Source of the DNA: Mariprofundus ferrinatatus
Lineage (GTDB): Bacteria; Pseudomonadota; Zetaproteobacteria; Mariprofundales; Mariprofundaceae
Assembly: GCF_002795825.1 (NCBI RefSeq)
Contig: NZ_CP018800.1
Location: 744,001 to 808,000 of the forward strand
Direction: 5' to 3'
Length of the DNA: 64,000 bases
Shown here: one piece after another, positions 53,129 to 61,096 of the stretch
Position numbering within the stretch: the first letter of the stretch is position 1
Layout of the letters: each line of letters opens with the position of its first letter
Notes under the pieces: model-generated
The model's database searches: none
Told to the model about the DNA's origin: nothing
What the model saw: only the letters and a program-made list of their open reading frames with translations
Made by a program: the position numbers and the translations under genes

Positions 53129-54775
53129 GTGTCTGAGCTGACGCAAACTGCTGCATGGAAAAAGCTGGCGGTGCACGCCGAAGAGATGAAAAAAGTGCAT
53201 ATGAGAGATCTCTTTGCCGACGATCCGAAGCGCTTTGATAAATTCTCCACCCATTTTAACGATATACTTGTTGATTACTCCAAGAATATCGTCACAGAAG
53301 AGACCATGGCGATGCTGATGGATCTGGCCCGTGAACGCGATGTATCTGGCTGGACACAGCGCATGTTTAATGGCGAGAAGATCAATAATACTGAAAACCG
53401 AGCTGTATTGCATACCGCATTGCGTAACCGCTCCAATACCCCTGTGATGGTTGATGGCCATGATGTGATGCCGGATGTGAATCGCGTGTTGAAGCAGATG
53501 CGTGAATTCACTGAATCAGTCCGTTCCGGCGAATGGCTGGGAAGTACAGGCAAACCTATCACGGATATCGTCAATATCGGCATTGGCGGCTCTGACCTTG
53601 GGCCAGTGATGGTGACTGAGGCGTTAACGCCATTCGGGCGCGATAAGCTTCATATGCACTTTGTCTCCAATGTGGATGGAACCCATATGGTAGAGACTCT
53701 CAGGCACCTCTCAAGGGAGACAACGCTGTTTGTCATTGTATCAAAGACTTTTACCACCCAGGAGACGATTACCAATGCTCGTACTGCGCGAGACTGGTTC
53801 CTCACCCGTGGAGGCAGTAAAACAGCAGTGGCTAAACACTTTGTTGCCGTTTCAACAAACGCCAAGGCGGTCTCCGCATTTGGCATCGATACAGCCAATA
53901 TGTTCGAATTCTGGGACTGGGTAGGTGGCCGCTATTCGCTTTGGAGTGCGGTAGGTTTATCCATTGCACTCTATCTTGGCATGGATCATTTCGAGGAGCT
54001 GCTCGAAGGTGCACATGAGATGGATAATCATTTCCGAACTGCGCCGCTGGAAGAGAATATCCCGGTTATTATGGCCATGCTGGGTGTCTGGTATAATAAT
54101 TTTTTCGATGCTGATTCGTATGCAATGCTGCCGTATGATCAGTATATGCATCGCTTTCCTGCCTATTTCCAACAGGGTGATATGGAGAGTAACGGCAAGC
54201 GTGTGACCCGCGATGGCAAGCCGGTCGATTATTCGACCGGTCCAATCATCTGGGGCGAGCCGGGCACCAATGGTCAGCACGCTTTCTATCAGCTGATCCA
54301 CCAGGGCACCAAACTGATTCCTTGTGACTTTATGGCTCCGGTTGAGACCAAGAACCCCGTAGGGCGTCATCATCCGATGCTGTTATCCAATTTTTTTGCT
54401 CAGACCGAAGCCCTGATGGTGGGTAAAACGGAAGAGGAGGTTCGCAGGGAGCTTGCGGATGAGGGTTTGAGCGGAGATGCGCTGGAAGCTCTTGTGCCCC
54501 ATAAGGTGTTCCCAGGCAACAAACCGACCAATTCGATCCTGTTTCAGAAACTGACCCCGAAAACGCTGGGTGAACTGATTGCCATGTACGAGCAAAAGAT
54601 TTTTGTTCAGAGCGTTATCTGGGGACTGAATGCCTACGACCAGTGGGGTGTTGAACTGGGCAAGGAACTGGCACGCAAGATTCTCCCGGAGCTGGATGAT
54701 TTTGAGGAGACAAAGAACCATGACTCCTCCACCAACGGCCTGATCAACTATTTCAAAGAGCATCGAAAGGAGTAG
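53129..54775 (+). CDS. pgi: Glucose-6-phosphate isomerase
   Basis: 548 residues from GTG 53129 behind [41 protein letters not shown], the catalytic region [19 protein letters not shown] and [20 protein letters not shown] are all present. It links fructose 6-phosphate from the Calvin operon or Pfp to glucose 6-phosphate for glycogen. Divergent from glgA; the shared 170-bp region has a dyad TGCAGG/CCTGCA at 52997-53011. Confidence 0.97.
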   Translation: MSELTQTAAWKKLAVHAEEMKKVHMRDLFADDPKRFDKFSTHFNDILVDYSKNIVTEETMAMLMDLARERDVSGWTQRMFNGEKINNTENRAVLHTALRNRSNTPVMVDGHDVMPDVNRVLKQMREFTESVRSGEWLGSTGKPITDIVNIGIGGSDLGPVMVTEALTPFGRDKLHMHFVSNVDGTHMVETLRHLSRETTLFVIVSKTFTTQETITNARTARDWFLTRGGSKTAVAKHFVAVSTNAKAVSAFGIDTANMFEFWDWVGGRYSLWSAVGLSIALYLGMDHFEELLEGAHEMDNHFRTAPLEENIPVIMAMLGVWYNNFFDADSYAMLPYDQYMHRFPAYFQQGDMESNGKRVTRDGKPVDYSTGPIIWGEPGTNGQHAFYQLIHQGTKLIPCDFMAPVETKNPVGRHHPMLLSNFFAQTEALMVGKTEEEVRRELADEGLSGDALEALVPHKVFPGNKPTNSILFQKLTPKTLGELIAMYEQKIFVQSVIWGLNAYDQWGVELGKELARKILPELDDFEETKNHDSSTNGLINYFKEHRKE

Positions 54776-54882
54776 AATTACTCTTGCATGGAGTAGTATT
54801 TTACTGAGTGAAGTGTTCAATGAACACAGGGATGCTGGCATGACCTCTAATCTGGTTAATGCCACATTAAAAGGTGTTAACA

Positions 54883-54926
54883 TGTGACAAAAGTCACAAC
54901 TGATGAAAAGGTGGCAATCGCATAAT
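54883..54926 (+). promoter_or_regulatory. Class II CRP-type promoter for the TolB-like operon
   Basis: TGTGA-CAAAAG-TCACA at 54883-54898 is an exact match to the CRP consensus half-sites. CATAAT at 54921-54926 is a good -10; with transcription starting near 54932-54933 the site centres at about -42, the class II activator position. The ATG follows about 75 bp later. Confidence 0.6.
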
Positions 54927-55007
54927 TCGGCAGGCTTAAGGTGGGGGCCTGGTTGTTGCAGAGAAGTCGTCACGAAGCATAATATCGATTATCCAGGAGA
55001 TCATAGC

Positions 55008-56096
55008 ATGAAACTCAGGTATCTACTGTCAGGCGTTATTATTGCAGCTACGCTGATTCAGCCCTCGCTAGCAATTAGTCGCAGCATGAATGCTGCATCT
55101 GAACCTCTCTATCCTGTTACTCCCTATATTGCCGAAAAGAGTGTTGATACAGTTTACCCTTCAGTGGCAGGCGAGTTTCTGGTTTTCGGTCAGGTGAAGA
55201 GAGAAGGTTTTTCTATTCATCGTACTTCCAAATCATCTCCAAGCACCAGTCAATACAAGCTGAAGAAGCTCGCCCTGGTAGATGATATGCGTTATGGCGT
55301 TGCAGTGAAAGATGGTTCGGTTGGTTATGTGAGCAATCGCGTAGGGCCGATTTCTGCATGGATGTGGCAAGGTCGAGGGGATGGGCAGGTAGCGATTGTT
55401 TCTCAGGCCACCTACAGTGGCGGCCTCACCCCTTACCATCTGAACGCCTCACCTGACGGTAGAGTCTGGTGTTTTGATTCGACGTACCAGAAATTGAGAT
55501 ATAATCAGATGTTCGCCGAATTTATCAAATTTGGCCACTATGAGTTGATTGGGCAGCAGTGGCGAACTTATGACTCTGATAGCTTCCGCAAAAAATCTGC
55601 ATATATGGCCACAAAAACAGGAAATAACAACAAGTTTGATCCTCCGGTCTTGTATACGTTCCAAAGAAACAACTCTCAGTTGGTCATGATTCCCAATGCC
55701 TTTGACGGGGCAATTTCTCCGGATGGAAAAAAAGTTGCATTTGTTAGGGAAACCGATGGCAATTATGATATCTGGATGCAGGACATTGATGGTAGCGACC
55801 TGATGCAGCTGACCAGCTCCCAGTATGGCGATTTTGAGCCGACCTGGAGCCCGGATGGCAGAAAACTCGCTTTTGTTTCCAACCGTGATTCGGGCGGAGA
55901 TGTACTTCTCACTTCGATTTATGTGCTCGATATTTCTACAAACCGCATCACCCGCCTGACCAATTCATCAGTTGCGACAGATGGTGGCCCTGCCTGGTTT
56001 GATGACAACAGCATTTTGTTTCATTCCAATCGCAGTCTGGATAGAGACAATGGCAAGGGTTCAACCTGGAATATCTGGAAGCTGGATATCAAATAA
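55008..56096 (+). CDS. Exported TolB-like beta-propeller protein (first of two)
   Basis: 362 residues from ATG 55008 with CAGGAGA upstream. Signal peptide MKLRYLLSGVIIAATLIQPS to about LAIS. The second half has PD40/WD40-like TolB blades: GAISPDGKKVAFVRETDGNY, DIWMQDIDGSDLMQLT, FEPTWSPDGRKLAFVSNRDS. The first half is less conserved. TolB propellers bind partners in the periplasm, but no tol-pal genes are here. It ends TAATG with the next gene. Confidence 0.85.
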   Translation: MKLRYLLSGVIIAATLIQPSLAISRSMNAASEPLYPVTPYIAEKSVDTVYPSVAGEFLVFGQVKREGFSIHRTSKSSPSTSQYKLKKLALVDDMRYGVAVKDGSVGYVSNRVGPISAWMWQGRGDGQVAIVSQATYSGGLTPYHLNASPDGRVWCFDSTYQKLRYNQMFAEFIKFGHYELIGQQWRTYDSDSFRKKSAYMATKTGNNNKFDPPVLYTFQRNNSQLVMIPNAFDGAISPDGKKVAFVRETDGNYDIWMQDIDGSDLMQLTSSQYGDFEPTWSPDGRKLAFVSNRDSGGDVLLTSIYVLDISTNRITRLTNSSVATDGGPAWFDDNSILFHSNRSLDRDNGKGSTWNIWKLDIK

Positions 56097-57181
56097 TGCT
56101 TTCAAGAGTAGCTAACTCCGTGAGCAAGCTTGTTATGATGGCTTTTGCGGTAATGGCTGCCTCTTCGACTGCGTTTGGCGATGACCTTCTGGACTGGTTG
56201 CAGGAGGTTACCGAGAATCAGGAGCAGTCAGTGGCAAGTGCGCCCTCGGTGTCAGTCAGGCTGGAGACTCACGAGTCTGGCGAGAACGAGATGTATCCAA
56301 AAGCATCCCCTGACGGAAAGTACATGCTGGTTGTTTCAGGAAAGCGGAACAGCCAGATGATTTCCCGCCGGCTGCTGGAGAACGGTGATCCGATCAATGT
56401 TGTTACCAGCGACACCCGCGCTTTCAACTCGGCAGGCTGGCATGGCCCTCAGCATGTTACCTTTCTCTCCGACCGTGGTGGAGATCTTGGTGTCTGGCAG
56501 GTTGCAGCAAACGGAGAAGGGCCTGTACGACGCCTCTATCGCCTCTCCGGCCAGTTCGTTGATCCGATTGTACTGGAGGGCGGTGGTTTGATTGCTGTGG
56601 GGCTGTTGCCTGCTTACGGCAGAGGCTCGGTCAATTCTGGCAATATAAGCAGGGTGGATTTCAACAACTGGAAGATTTCCGGTCATGAAACACGTCTGTT
56701 GCATATCAGTGAAGAGGGTGTGGTGAGCACGCTTACCGCAGGTGTAAACCCTTCACTTTCTCCAAACGGTAAAAGTATTGTTTTCTCCATGCAGGCGGGG
56801 AAAAGCTGGCATCTGTTTATGGTGAATGTGGATGGATCCAACCTGATTCAGTTGACCAACTCGCGTAGTATTGATGTGCAGCCGACCTGGAGCCCGGATG
56901 GAAAGTGGGTTGCTTTCACATCGAACCGTTCCGACTCCGATGGCGATATGTCGAATAAGGAAAACTGGGATATCTGGATGATTCGACGCGATGGTCGGCA
57001 TCTGACCAGACTGACCTTTAATCCGGCGCATGACGGCGCCCCGGCGATCGGCTCAAACGGCAGGGTCTATTTTCATTCGGACCGTAAAGTGGATAAGCAA
57101 GCTCTGGTTGGTCATGGTGTTTCAGGCAGCACGTCAGGGTTTCATATCTGGAGCGCAGCGCTACCTGCGATGGTCGACTAA
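56096..57181 (+). CDS. Exported TolB-like beta-propeller protein (second of two)
   Basis: 361 residues; its ATG shares an A with the preceding TAA. Signal peptide to about residue 28 (MAFAVMAASSTAFG). Blades: YPKASPDGKYMLVVSGK, NPSLSPNGKSIVFSMQAGK, VQPTWSPDGKWVAFTSNRSD, then ENWDIWMIRRDGRHLTRLT. A paralogue of the upstream gene by shared blade motifs (PTWSPDG, DIWM). Probably a periplasmic pair acting together; function unknown. Confidence 0.85.
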   Translation: MLSRVANSVSKLVMMAFAVMAASSTAFGDDLLDWLQEVTENQEQSVASAPSVSVRLETHESGENEMYPKASPDGKYMLVVSGKRNSQMISRRLLENGDPINVVTSDTRAFNSAGWHGPQHVTFLSDRGGDLGVWQVAANGEGPVRRLYRLSGQFVDPIVLEGGGLIAVGLLPAYGRGSVNSGNISRVDFNNWKISGHETRLLHISEEGVVSTLTAGVNPSLSPNGKSIVFSMQAGKSWHLFMVNVDGSNLIQLTNSRSIDVQPTWSPDGKWVAFTSNRSDSDGDMSNKENWDIWMIRRDGRHLTRLTFNPAHDGAPAIGSNGRVYFHSDRKVDKQALVGHGVSGSTSGFHIWSAALPAMVD

Positions 57182-57196
57182 GGTTTAAGCGTTTAT

Positions 57197-57229
57197 AAAA
57201 AAAATCCCCGATTCTTCGGGGCTTTTTTT
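57197..57229 (+). terminator. Terminator after the TolB-like pair
   Basis: Core stem CCCCGA/TTCGGGG with flanking A7 and T7 tracts; shared with the convergent anti-sigma gene, whose stop it touches. Confidence 0.88.
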
Positions 57230-57479
57230 ATGGGGCTAATTGCTCATCTATAGCTTTATGGAGCTGTTGACGCTGACTGTCACTAAGCCTTGCGTCTCCA
57301 TACCGGGTTTTACGCATCAGTTTGGTGGTTTGGTGAACCAGTCTGAAACTGTTATCGCAATTTCTGCAGTTTTTGCAGATGGCCAGGTGCAGATGAAACT
57401 TCAGTCTCTCTAAAATGGAGAGCTTGCGATCAATACTATCCGATGCCAGACGGCTGGCTTGCCTGCACGCGTGTTTCAT
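57228..57479 (-). CDS. Short zinc-binding anti-sigma-like protein
   Basis: 83 residues. Contains the ZAS-type HxxxCxxC motif (HLAICKNCRNC, His-x3-Cys-x2-Cys) in a small helical protein with no membrane helix. Overlaps the sigma-factor gene by ATGA. Such proteins hold an ECF sigma factor inactive and can release it on thiol oxidation; that role is inferred from position and motif. Confidence 0.8.
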   Translation of the reverse strand: MKHACRQASRLASDSIDRKLSILERLKFHLHLAICKNCRNCDNSFRLVHQTTKLMRKTRYGDARLSDSQRQQLHKAIDEQLAP

Positions 57480-58039
57480 TTACTAAACCTCTCTCCAAAC
57501 CAGTTCAGTTCAAGACATTTGCGTAGAGCAAGGCGTGCGCGGTGAAGAATAACATGCAAATTGGTCGCTGAAATATTACAGCTCTTACAAATGGTTTCAG
57601 TATCATCTCCACTGATATCACGCAGGCGGAAAATCAGCGCCTGATGTTCGGGCAGTTTGCTTACGCATAAATCAAGAACAGCAGTGAACTGGCCATTTTG
57701 ACAGAGAGCTTCCGGGTTTTCACTCCAGGCGCCTGGAGCCTGACTCCAGCTGCCATTGTCGTTAAACCATGACGAAGTCGGATCATTCTCAACACGCTGG
57801 TTCAGGTTGCGGTCGCGAACCTCTTTGCGGATATAATCAATGATTTTATGTTTGAGAATACCTGTTAACCATGTCCGGACCGTCGATTGACCAGTAAAGC
57901 TGGCGTGGCCTTTCCACGCTGCAAGAAGCGTGTCCTGTACCAGGTCTGCAGCCACATCTTCATTTTGAAGCCTGGAGATCGCGTAGCGATAGAGGTAATC
58001 GCCGTGCTCAGTTACCCACGCATGAGGATCAGGATTCAT
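57476..58039 (-). CDS. ECF-type RNA polymerase sigma factor
   Basis: 187 residues. Region 2: DYLYRYAISRLQNEDVAADL, VQDTLLAAW, RTWLTGILKHKIIDYIRK. Region 4: LPEHQALIFRLRDISGDDTE, then NISATNLHVILHRARLALR. A loop of about 35 residues rich in Trp/Ser/Asn joins them. Its targets are unknown. Cys near its C-terminal HTH (CKSCN) is unusual. Followed by the anti-sigma partner. Confidence 0.92.
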   Translation of the reverse strand: MNPDPHAWVTEHGDYLYRYAISRLQNEDVAADLVQDTLLAAWKGHASFTGQSTVRTWLTGILKHKIIDYIRKEVRDRNLNQRVENDPTSSWFNDNGSWSQAPGAWSENPEALCQNGQFTAVLDLCVSKLPEHQALIFRLRDISGDDTETICKSCNISATNLHVILHRARLALRKCLELNWFGERFSK

Positions 58040-58174
58040 CGCTTTACTCTGCCAGAAGTGAAGTGGTCAGCAACCTGCATTCTGGTTTTCAAGCCGATTA
58101 TTAAACACTTCGCTTGGTCGGATTTTCCGATAGCTTTGTCAGGAAAATGAACTGATCTATAAGGGTGGCTCAAA

Positions 58175-58957
58175 ATGAAACGAGCAGTTGGCGTATTTGA
58201 TTCGGGTGTTGGAGGGCTTAGCGTTCTTTCACATATCCATCAGATGCTCCCTTCTGAAGATTTGATTTACGTTGCCGATTCGGCCTATATGCCATATGGC
58301 TGCAAGTCATCCGAGGTGGTTACTGAACGATGCCTGAAAATCGCCGGCTTCTTTTCAGGCCAAGGGGCAAAGGCGATCGTGGTGGCGTGCAATACTGCGA
58401 CTGCCGTTGCAGTCCAGGCACTTAGAGAGAGGTGTGATATCCCGGTAATAGGTATGGAGCCACCGGTGAAGCCTGCGGTGAGCCATAGTCGCACCAGAAC
58501 GGTAGGTATCCTGGCAACAAACGGCACCGTGAGTAGTGACAGGTTCAATACACTGAAATCGCGCTTCGCTGCCGATGCCCGCCTGCTTGTGCAGCCCTGC
58601 CCTGGTCTGGTCGAGCGAATCGAGTCGGGAGATCTGACAGGAGATGAAACCCGACAGATGCTTTCCAGATATCTTAAACCACTCATTGAACAGGGTGTCG
58701 ATACACTGGTGCTGGGCTGCACCCATTACCCGTTTATCATTCCACTGATCAAGCAGATTACAGGCGAGGGAGTAAAAGTTATTGATACCGGCGATGCCAT
58801 AGCCCGTGAACTGAAACGTCAGTTGCAGCTTAGGGAGGCCCTTGCTGATGTGGGAGAATCTGGCCGGATAGCTTTCTGGAGCAGCGGCAAAGCGACCGCT
58901 GCGTTAATCTCGCGCTTGTGGGGAGAGAAAGTCGATGTGGGCTACCTTGACATTTAA
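58175..58957 (+). CDS. murI: Glutamate racemase
   Basis: 260 residues. VGVFDSGVGGLSVLSHI, the first catalytic Cys in VACNTATAVAV, and the second in LVLGCTHYPFIIPLI. It supplies D-glutamate for peptidoglycan. ATG 58175 follows AAGGGTGG. Confidence 0.96.
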   Translation: MKRAVGVFDSGVGGLSVLSHIHQMLPSEDLIYVADSAYMPYGCKSSEVVTERCLKIAGFFSGQGAKAIVVACNTATAVAVQALRERCDIPVIGMEPPVKPAVSHSRTRTVGILATNGTVSSDRFNTLKSRFAADARLLVQPCPGLVERIESGDLTGDETRQMLSRYLKPLIEQGVDTLVLGCTHYPFIIPLIKQITGEGVKVIDTGDAIARELKRQLQLREALADVGESGRIAFWSSGKATAALISRLWGEKVDVGYLDI

Positions 58958-59086
58958 CTGTTTTATGCTCCCGGGGTTGATCCGGAAAATAATCTCAAAC
59001 ATTTGTAAAAAAAGAACTTTCTTGCTTGTCATGCGTATGTATGCCGCTATTGTTCGCGCCAATTTAGTATATAGGATGTAACAACC

Positions 59087-59284
59087 ATGGCTGCAAAGAA
59101 TACTGTGACAAAAAAAGAGCTGCTTGAGAAGGCGAGCGGGATCGGTTTGAAGGGCGTAAGCAAATATCGCAAGCCGGAACTGATTCACGCCATTCAGGTT
59201 GCAGAGGGAAACTCTCCCTGCTTCGGCAAGATTTCAGATTGCTGGGAGTTCAACTGTCAGTTTGGCGGTGATTGCCAGTCCTGA
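59087..59284 (+). CDS. Small SAP/Rho-N-domain protein with Cys-rich tail
   Basis: 65 residues, ATG 59087 after AGGATG. Residues 8-41 form a helix-extended-helix (KKELLEKASGIGLKGVSKYR, then KPELIHAIQVAEG) like the Rho N-terminal/SAP fold that binds nucleic acid. The tail has three or four Cys (SPCFGKISDCWEFNCQFGG and DCQ) that could bind metal. Similar compact proteins occur in other proteobacteria as I recall; function unknown. Confidence 0.75.
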   Translation: MAAKNTVTKKELLEKASGIGLKGVSKYRKPELIHAIQVAEGNSPCFGKISDCWEFNCQFGGDCQS

Positions 59285-59307
59285 ACAGGAGAAATCAGAA
59301 TTGATGT

Positions 59308-59337
59308 AAAATGTGGGTCCATTGTGGCCCACATTTT
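59308..59337. terminator. Bidirectional terminator between the SAP gene and queD
   Basis: Arms AAAATGTGGG/CCCACATTTT plus CCA/TGG around TTG with one bulged T. Convergent genes on both sides. Confidence 0.82.
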
Positions 59338-59339
59338 AT

Positions 59340-59708
59340 TTATGGGCGGTAGGTAACCTTAGCGGTACAGGTTTCTGAAATCTCAATACGAGAAACTCGA
59401 ATACGGTCGTTATCAAGTCTGGCACTCATCTCATTATAAAGTTCACGGGCTACGTTTTCGCTGGAAGGGTTGATGGTGTCAAATGGAGGGACATCATTCA
59501 GGTTGTAATGATCCCATGGATCAAGGGCCGCTTTCAGTTCGGTTTTCATGATTTTGTAATCAATCCCCAGACCAATCTCATCAAGCTCTTTACATTCAAC
59601 AAAGAGTTTTACGTGCCAGTTGTGTCCATGCAGGCGAGCACAGTCCCCCGGATAACCGCGCAGGCTGTGTGCAGCTGAAAAGTGGGTCTGGATTGAAAGT
59701 TCAAACAT
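59340..59708 (-). CDS. queD: 6-carboxytetrahydropterin synthase
   Basis: 122 residues. Zinc and catalytic residues: FSAAHSL, CARLHGHNWHV (Cys plus two His) and ETCTAKVTY (Glu). It makes the queuosine precursor from dihydroneopterin triphosphate. In the same direction lie tgt, which inserts the finished base into tRNA, and the Sec genes. It is 6 bp after the Mth938-domain gene. Confidence 0.93.
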   Translation of the reverse strand: MFELSIQTHFSAAHSLRGYPGDCARLHGHNWHVKLFVECKELDEIGLGIDYKIMKTELKAALDPWDHYNLNDVPPFDTINPSSENVARELYNEMSARLDNDRIRVSRIEISETCTAKVTYRP

Positions 59709-59714
59709 GATTGC

Positions 59715-60104
59715 CTATCTCCGGGCGTTGGGCAGAAGCAGTGCAGCTGATACCGTGCGACCCTCTGCAACTAGAATATTGTAGGTTCGGGCTGCAGATC
59801 GGCTGTCCATGCACTCAAATCCGACATGAAAACTGGCGACAAAATCGAGCAGCTCGGCTGAGGGAAAGATGGTCTGGCGTCCTGTTCCGAGAATCAATAC
59901 CTCAGGGGCAGGCTGCAGAAGGGGGGCAAGGTGATCGGTTGACAGCTCACTAAAGCAATCGGGACCCCAGGGCGCTGAAATTTCATTGCCATGGATATAG
60001 AGGCCACTCTGATAGGGTCTCTGGTTAATACTGATCTGGTTATCATCATAACCGGTGAACAGCAGCGTTCCTCCAGGAAGCTGAGGAGAGATATCACCCT
60101 TCAT
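59715..60104 (-). CDS. Mth938-domain (DUF498) protein
   Basis: 129 residues of the Mth938/NDUFAF3/Xcc1710-like fold: LLFTGYDDNQISIN, PEVLILGTGRQTIFPS and ECMDSRSAARTYNILVAEGR. The function is unknown in bacteria; in mitochondria relatives help assemble complex I. It commonly follows secF in proteobacteria, as here. Confidence 0.88.
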   Translation of the reverse strand: MKGDISPQLPGGTLLFTGYDDNQISINQRPYQSGLYIHGNEISAPWGPDCFSELSTDHLAPLLQPAPEVLILGTGRQTIFPSAELLDFVASFHVGFECMDSRSAARTYNILVAEGRTVSAALLLPNARR

Positions 60105-60141
60105 CGGTCCGATTCCCTATATCTCTTTACAGCGCTATCGA

Positions 60142-61086
60142 TCAGGGCCTGGCTTCCATCTCTTTGATCTCGGATTCGTTGGACTTGAAACGCGCAGAAA
60201 GGGAGAGCATGACTGGACTTGCAACATAGATGGATGAGTAGGTTCCGACCAAAATGCCTGCAATAAGAGCAAATGCAAAGTCATGAATCACTTCGCCACC
60301 AAGGAAAAAGAGTGCGAGTACCACCAGCAGAGTGGTGAATGAAGTCATGATGGTACGCGACAGTGTCTGGTTAACCGAGTCATTAACAACCTTGTATTCA
60401 TCCTCCTGATTTTTACGTTTCCTGTTGGCCGCAAAGTTTTCGCGGATGCGGTCAAATACAACGATCGTATCATTGAGGGAATAACCGATAACGGTAAGCA
60501 GGGCTGCAATTACCGGCAGGGAGAACTCCTTACCGGTAAGAGCAAACAGTCCCAGTACAATGGTAATGTCGTGCAGCAGGGCTGCATCAGCGCCGAGCGC
60601 AAAACGGAACTCGAAACGGAAGGTGACATAGATCAGAATGGCCAGCATGGAGATCAGTACGGCCATAATGCCCGCACGGGTCAACTCTTCACCCACCTGA
60701 GGGCCAACGAATTCAATACGCCGCATCTCAATGGCATCAGCACCAAACTTTTCACCAAGCCCATCGAGGATGCCTGTGCTGATGACAGAAGAGTTCTCCT
60801 CTTCCTTGTTCTGAACGCGAATAAGGATCTCTTCAGGGGAGCCAAACTCCTGAATCACGGCATTGCCGTAACCCTTTGGAGAAATCGCATCACGCACATC
60901 TGCAATAGCCGGAGCCTTGTCGAACCTTACCTCAACAAGTGTTCCGCCAGTGAAATCGATGCCGAAATTCAGTCCTTTAACGGCCAGCGCTCCCAGTGAA
61001 GTGAGCATCATAATGGCCGATATGATCAGGGCAATTTTGCGTTTGCCGATAAAGTCGATGTGGAGGTCGGAACGAATCAGTTGCAT
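60142..61086 (-). CDS. secF: Protein translocase subunit SecF
   Basis: 314 residues, six membrane helices. NFGIDFTGGTLVEVRF, DAALLHDITIVLGLF, GYSLNDTIVVFDRIRENF and LSRTIMTSFTTLLVVLALFF are the signature. With SecD it uses proton motive force to pull exported proteins across the inner membrane. It lies 10 bp after secD. Confidence 0.96.
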   Translation of the reverse strand: MQLIRSDLHIDFIGKRKIALIISAIMMLTSLGALAVKGLNFGIDFTGGTLVEVRFDKAPAIADVRDAISPKGYGNAVIQEFGSPEEILIRVQNKEEENSSVISTGILDGLGEKFGADAIEMRRIEFVGPQVGEELTRAGIMAVLISMLAILIYVTFRFEFRFALGADAALLHDITIVLGLFALTGKEFSLPVIAALLTVIGYSLNDTIVVFDRIRENFAANRKRKNQEDEYKVVNDSVNQTLSRTIMTSFTTLLVVLALFFLGGEVIHDFAFALIAGILVGTYSSIYVASPVMLSLSARFKSNESEIKEMEARP

Positions 61087-61096
61087 ATCAGTAGCC

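Noticed and set aside
58904-59188. 94-residue minus-strand frame across the murI end
   Set aside because: Overlaps murI and the promoter of the SAP gene; no ribosome site or motif.
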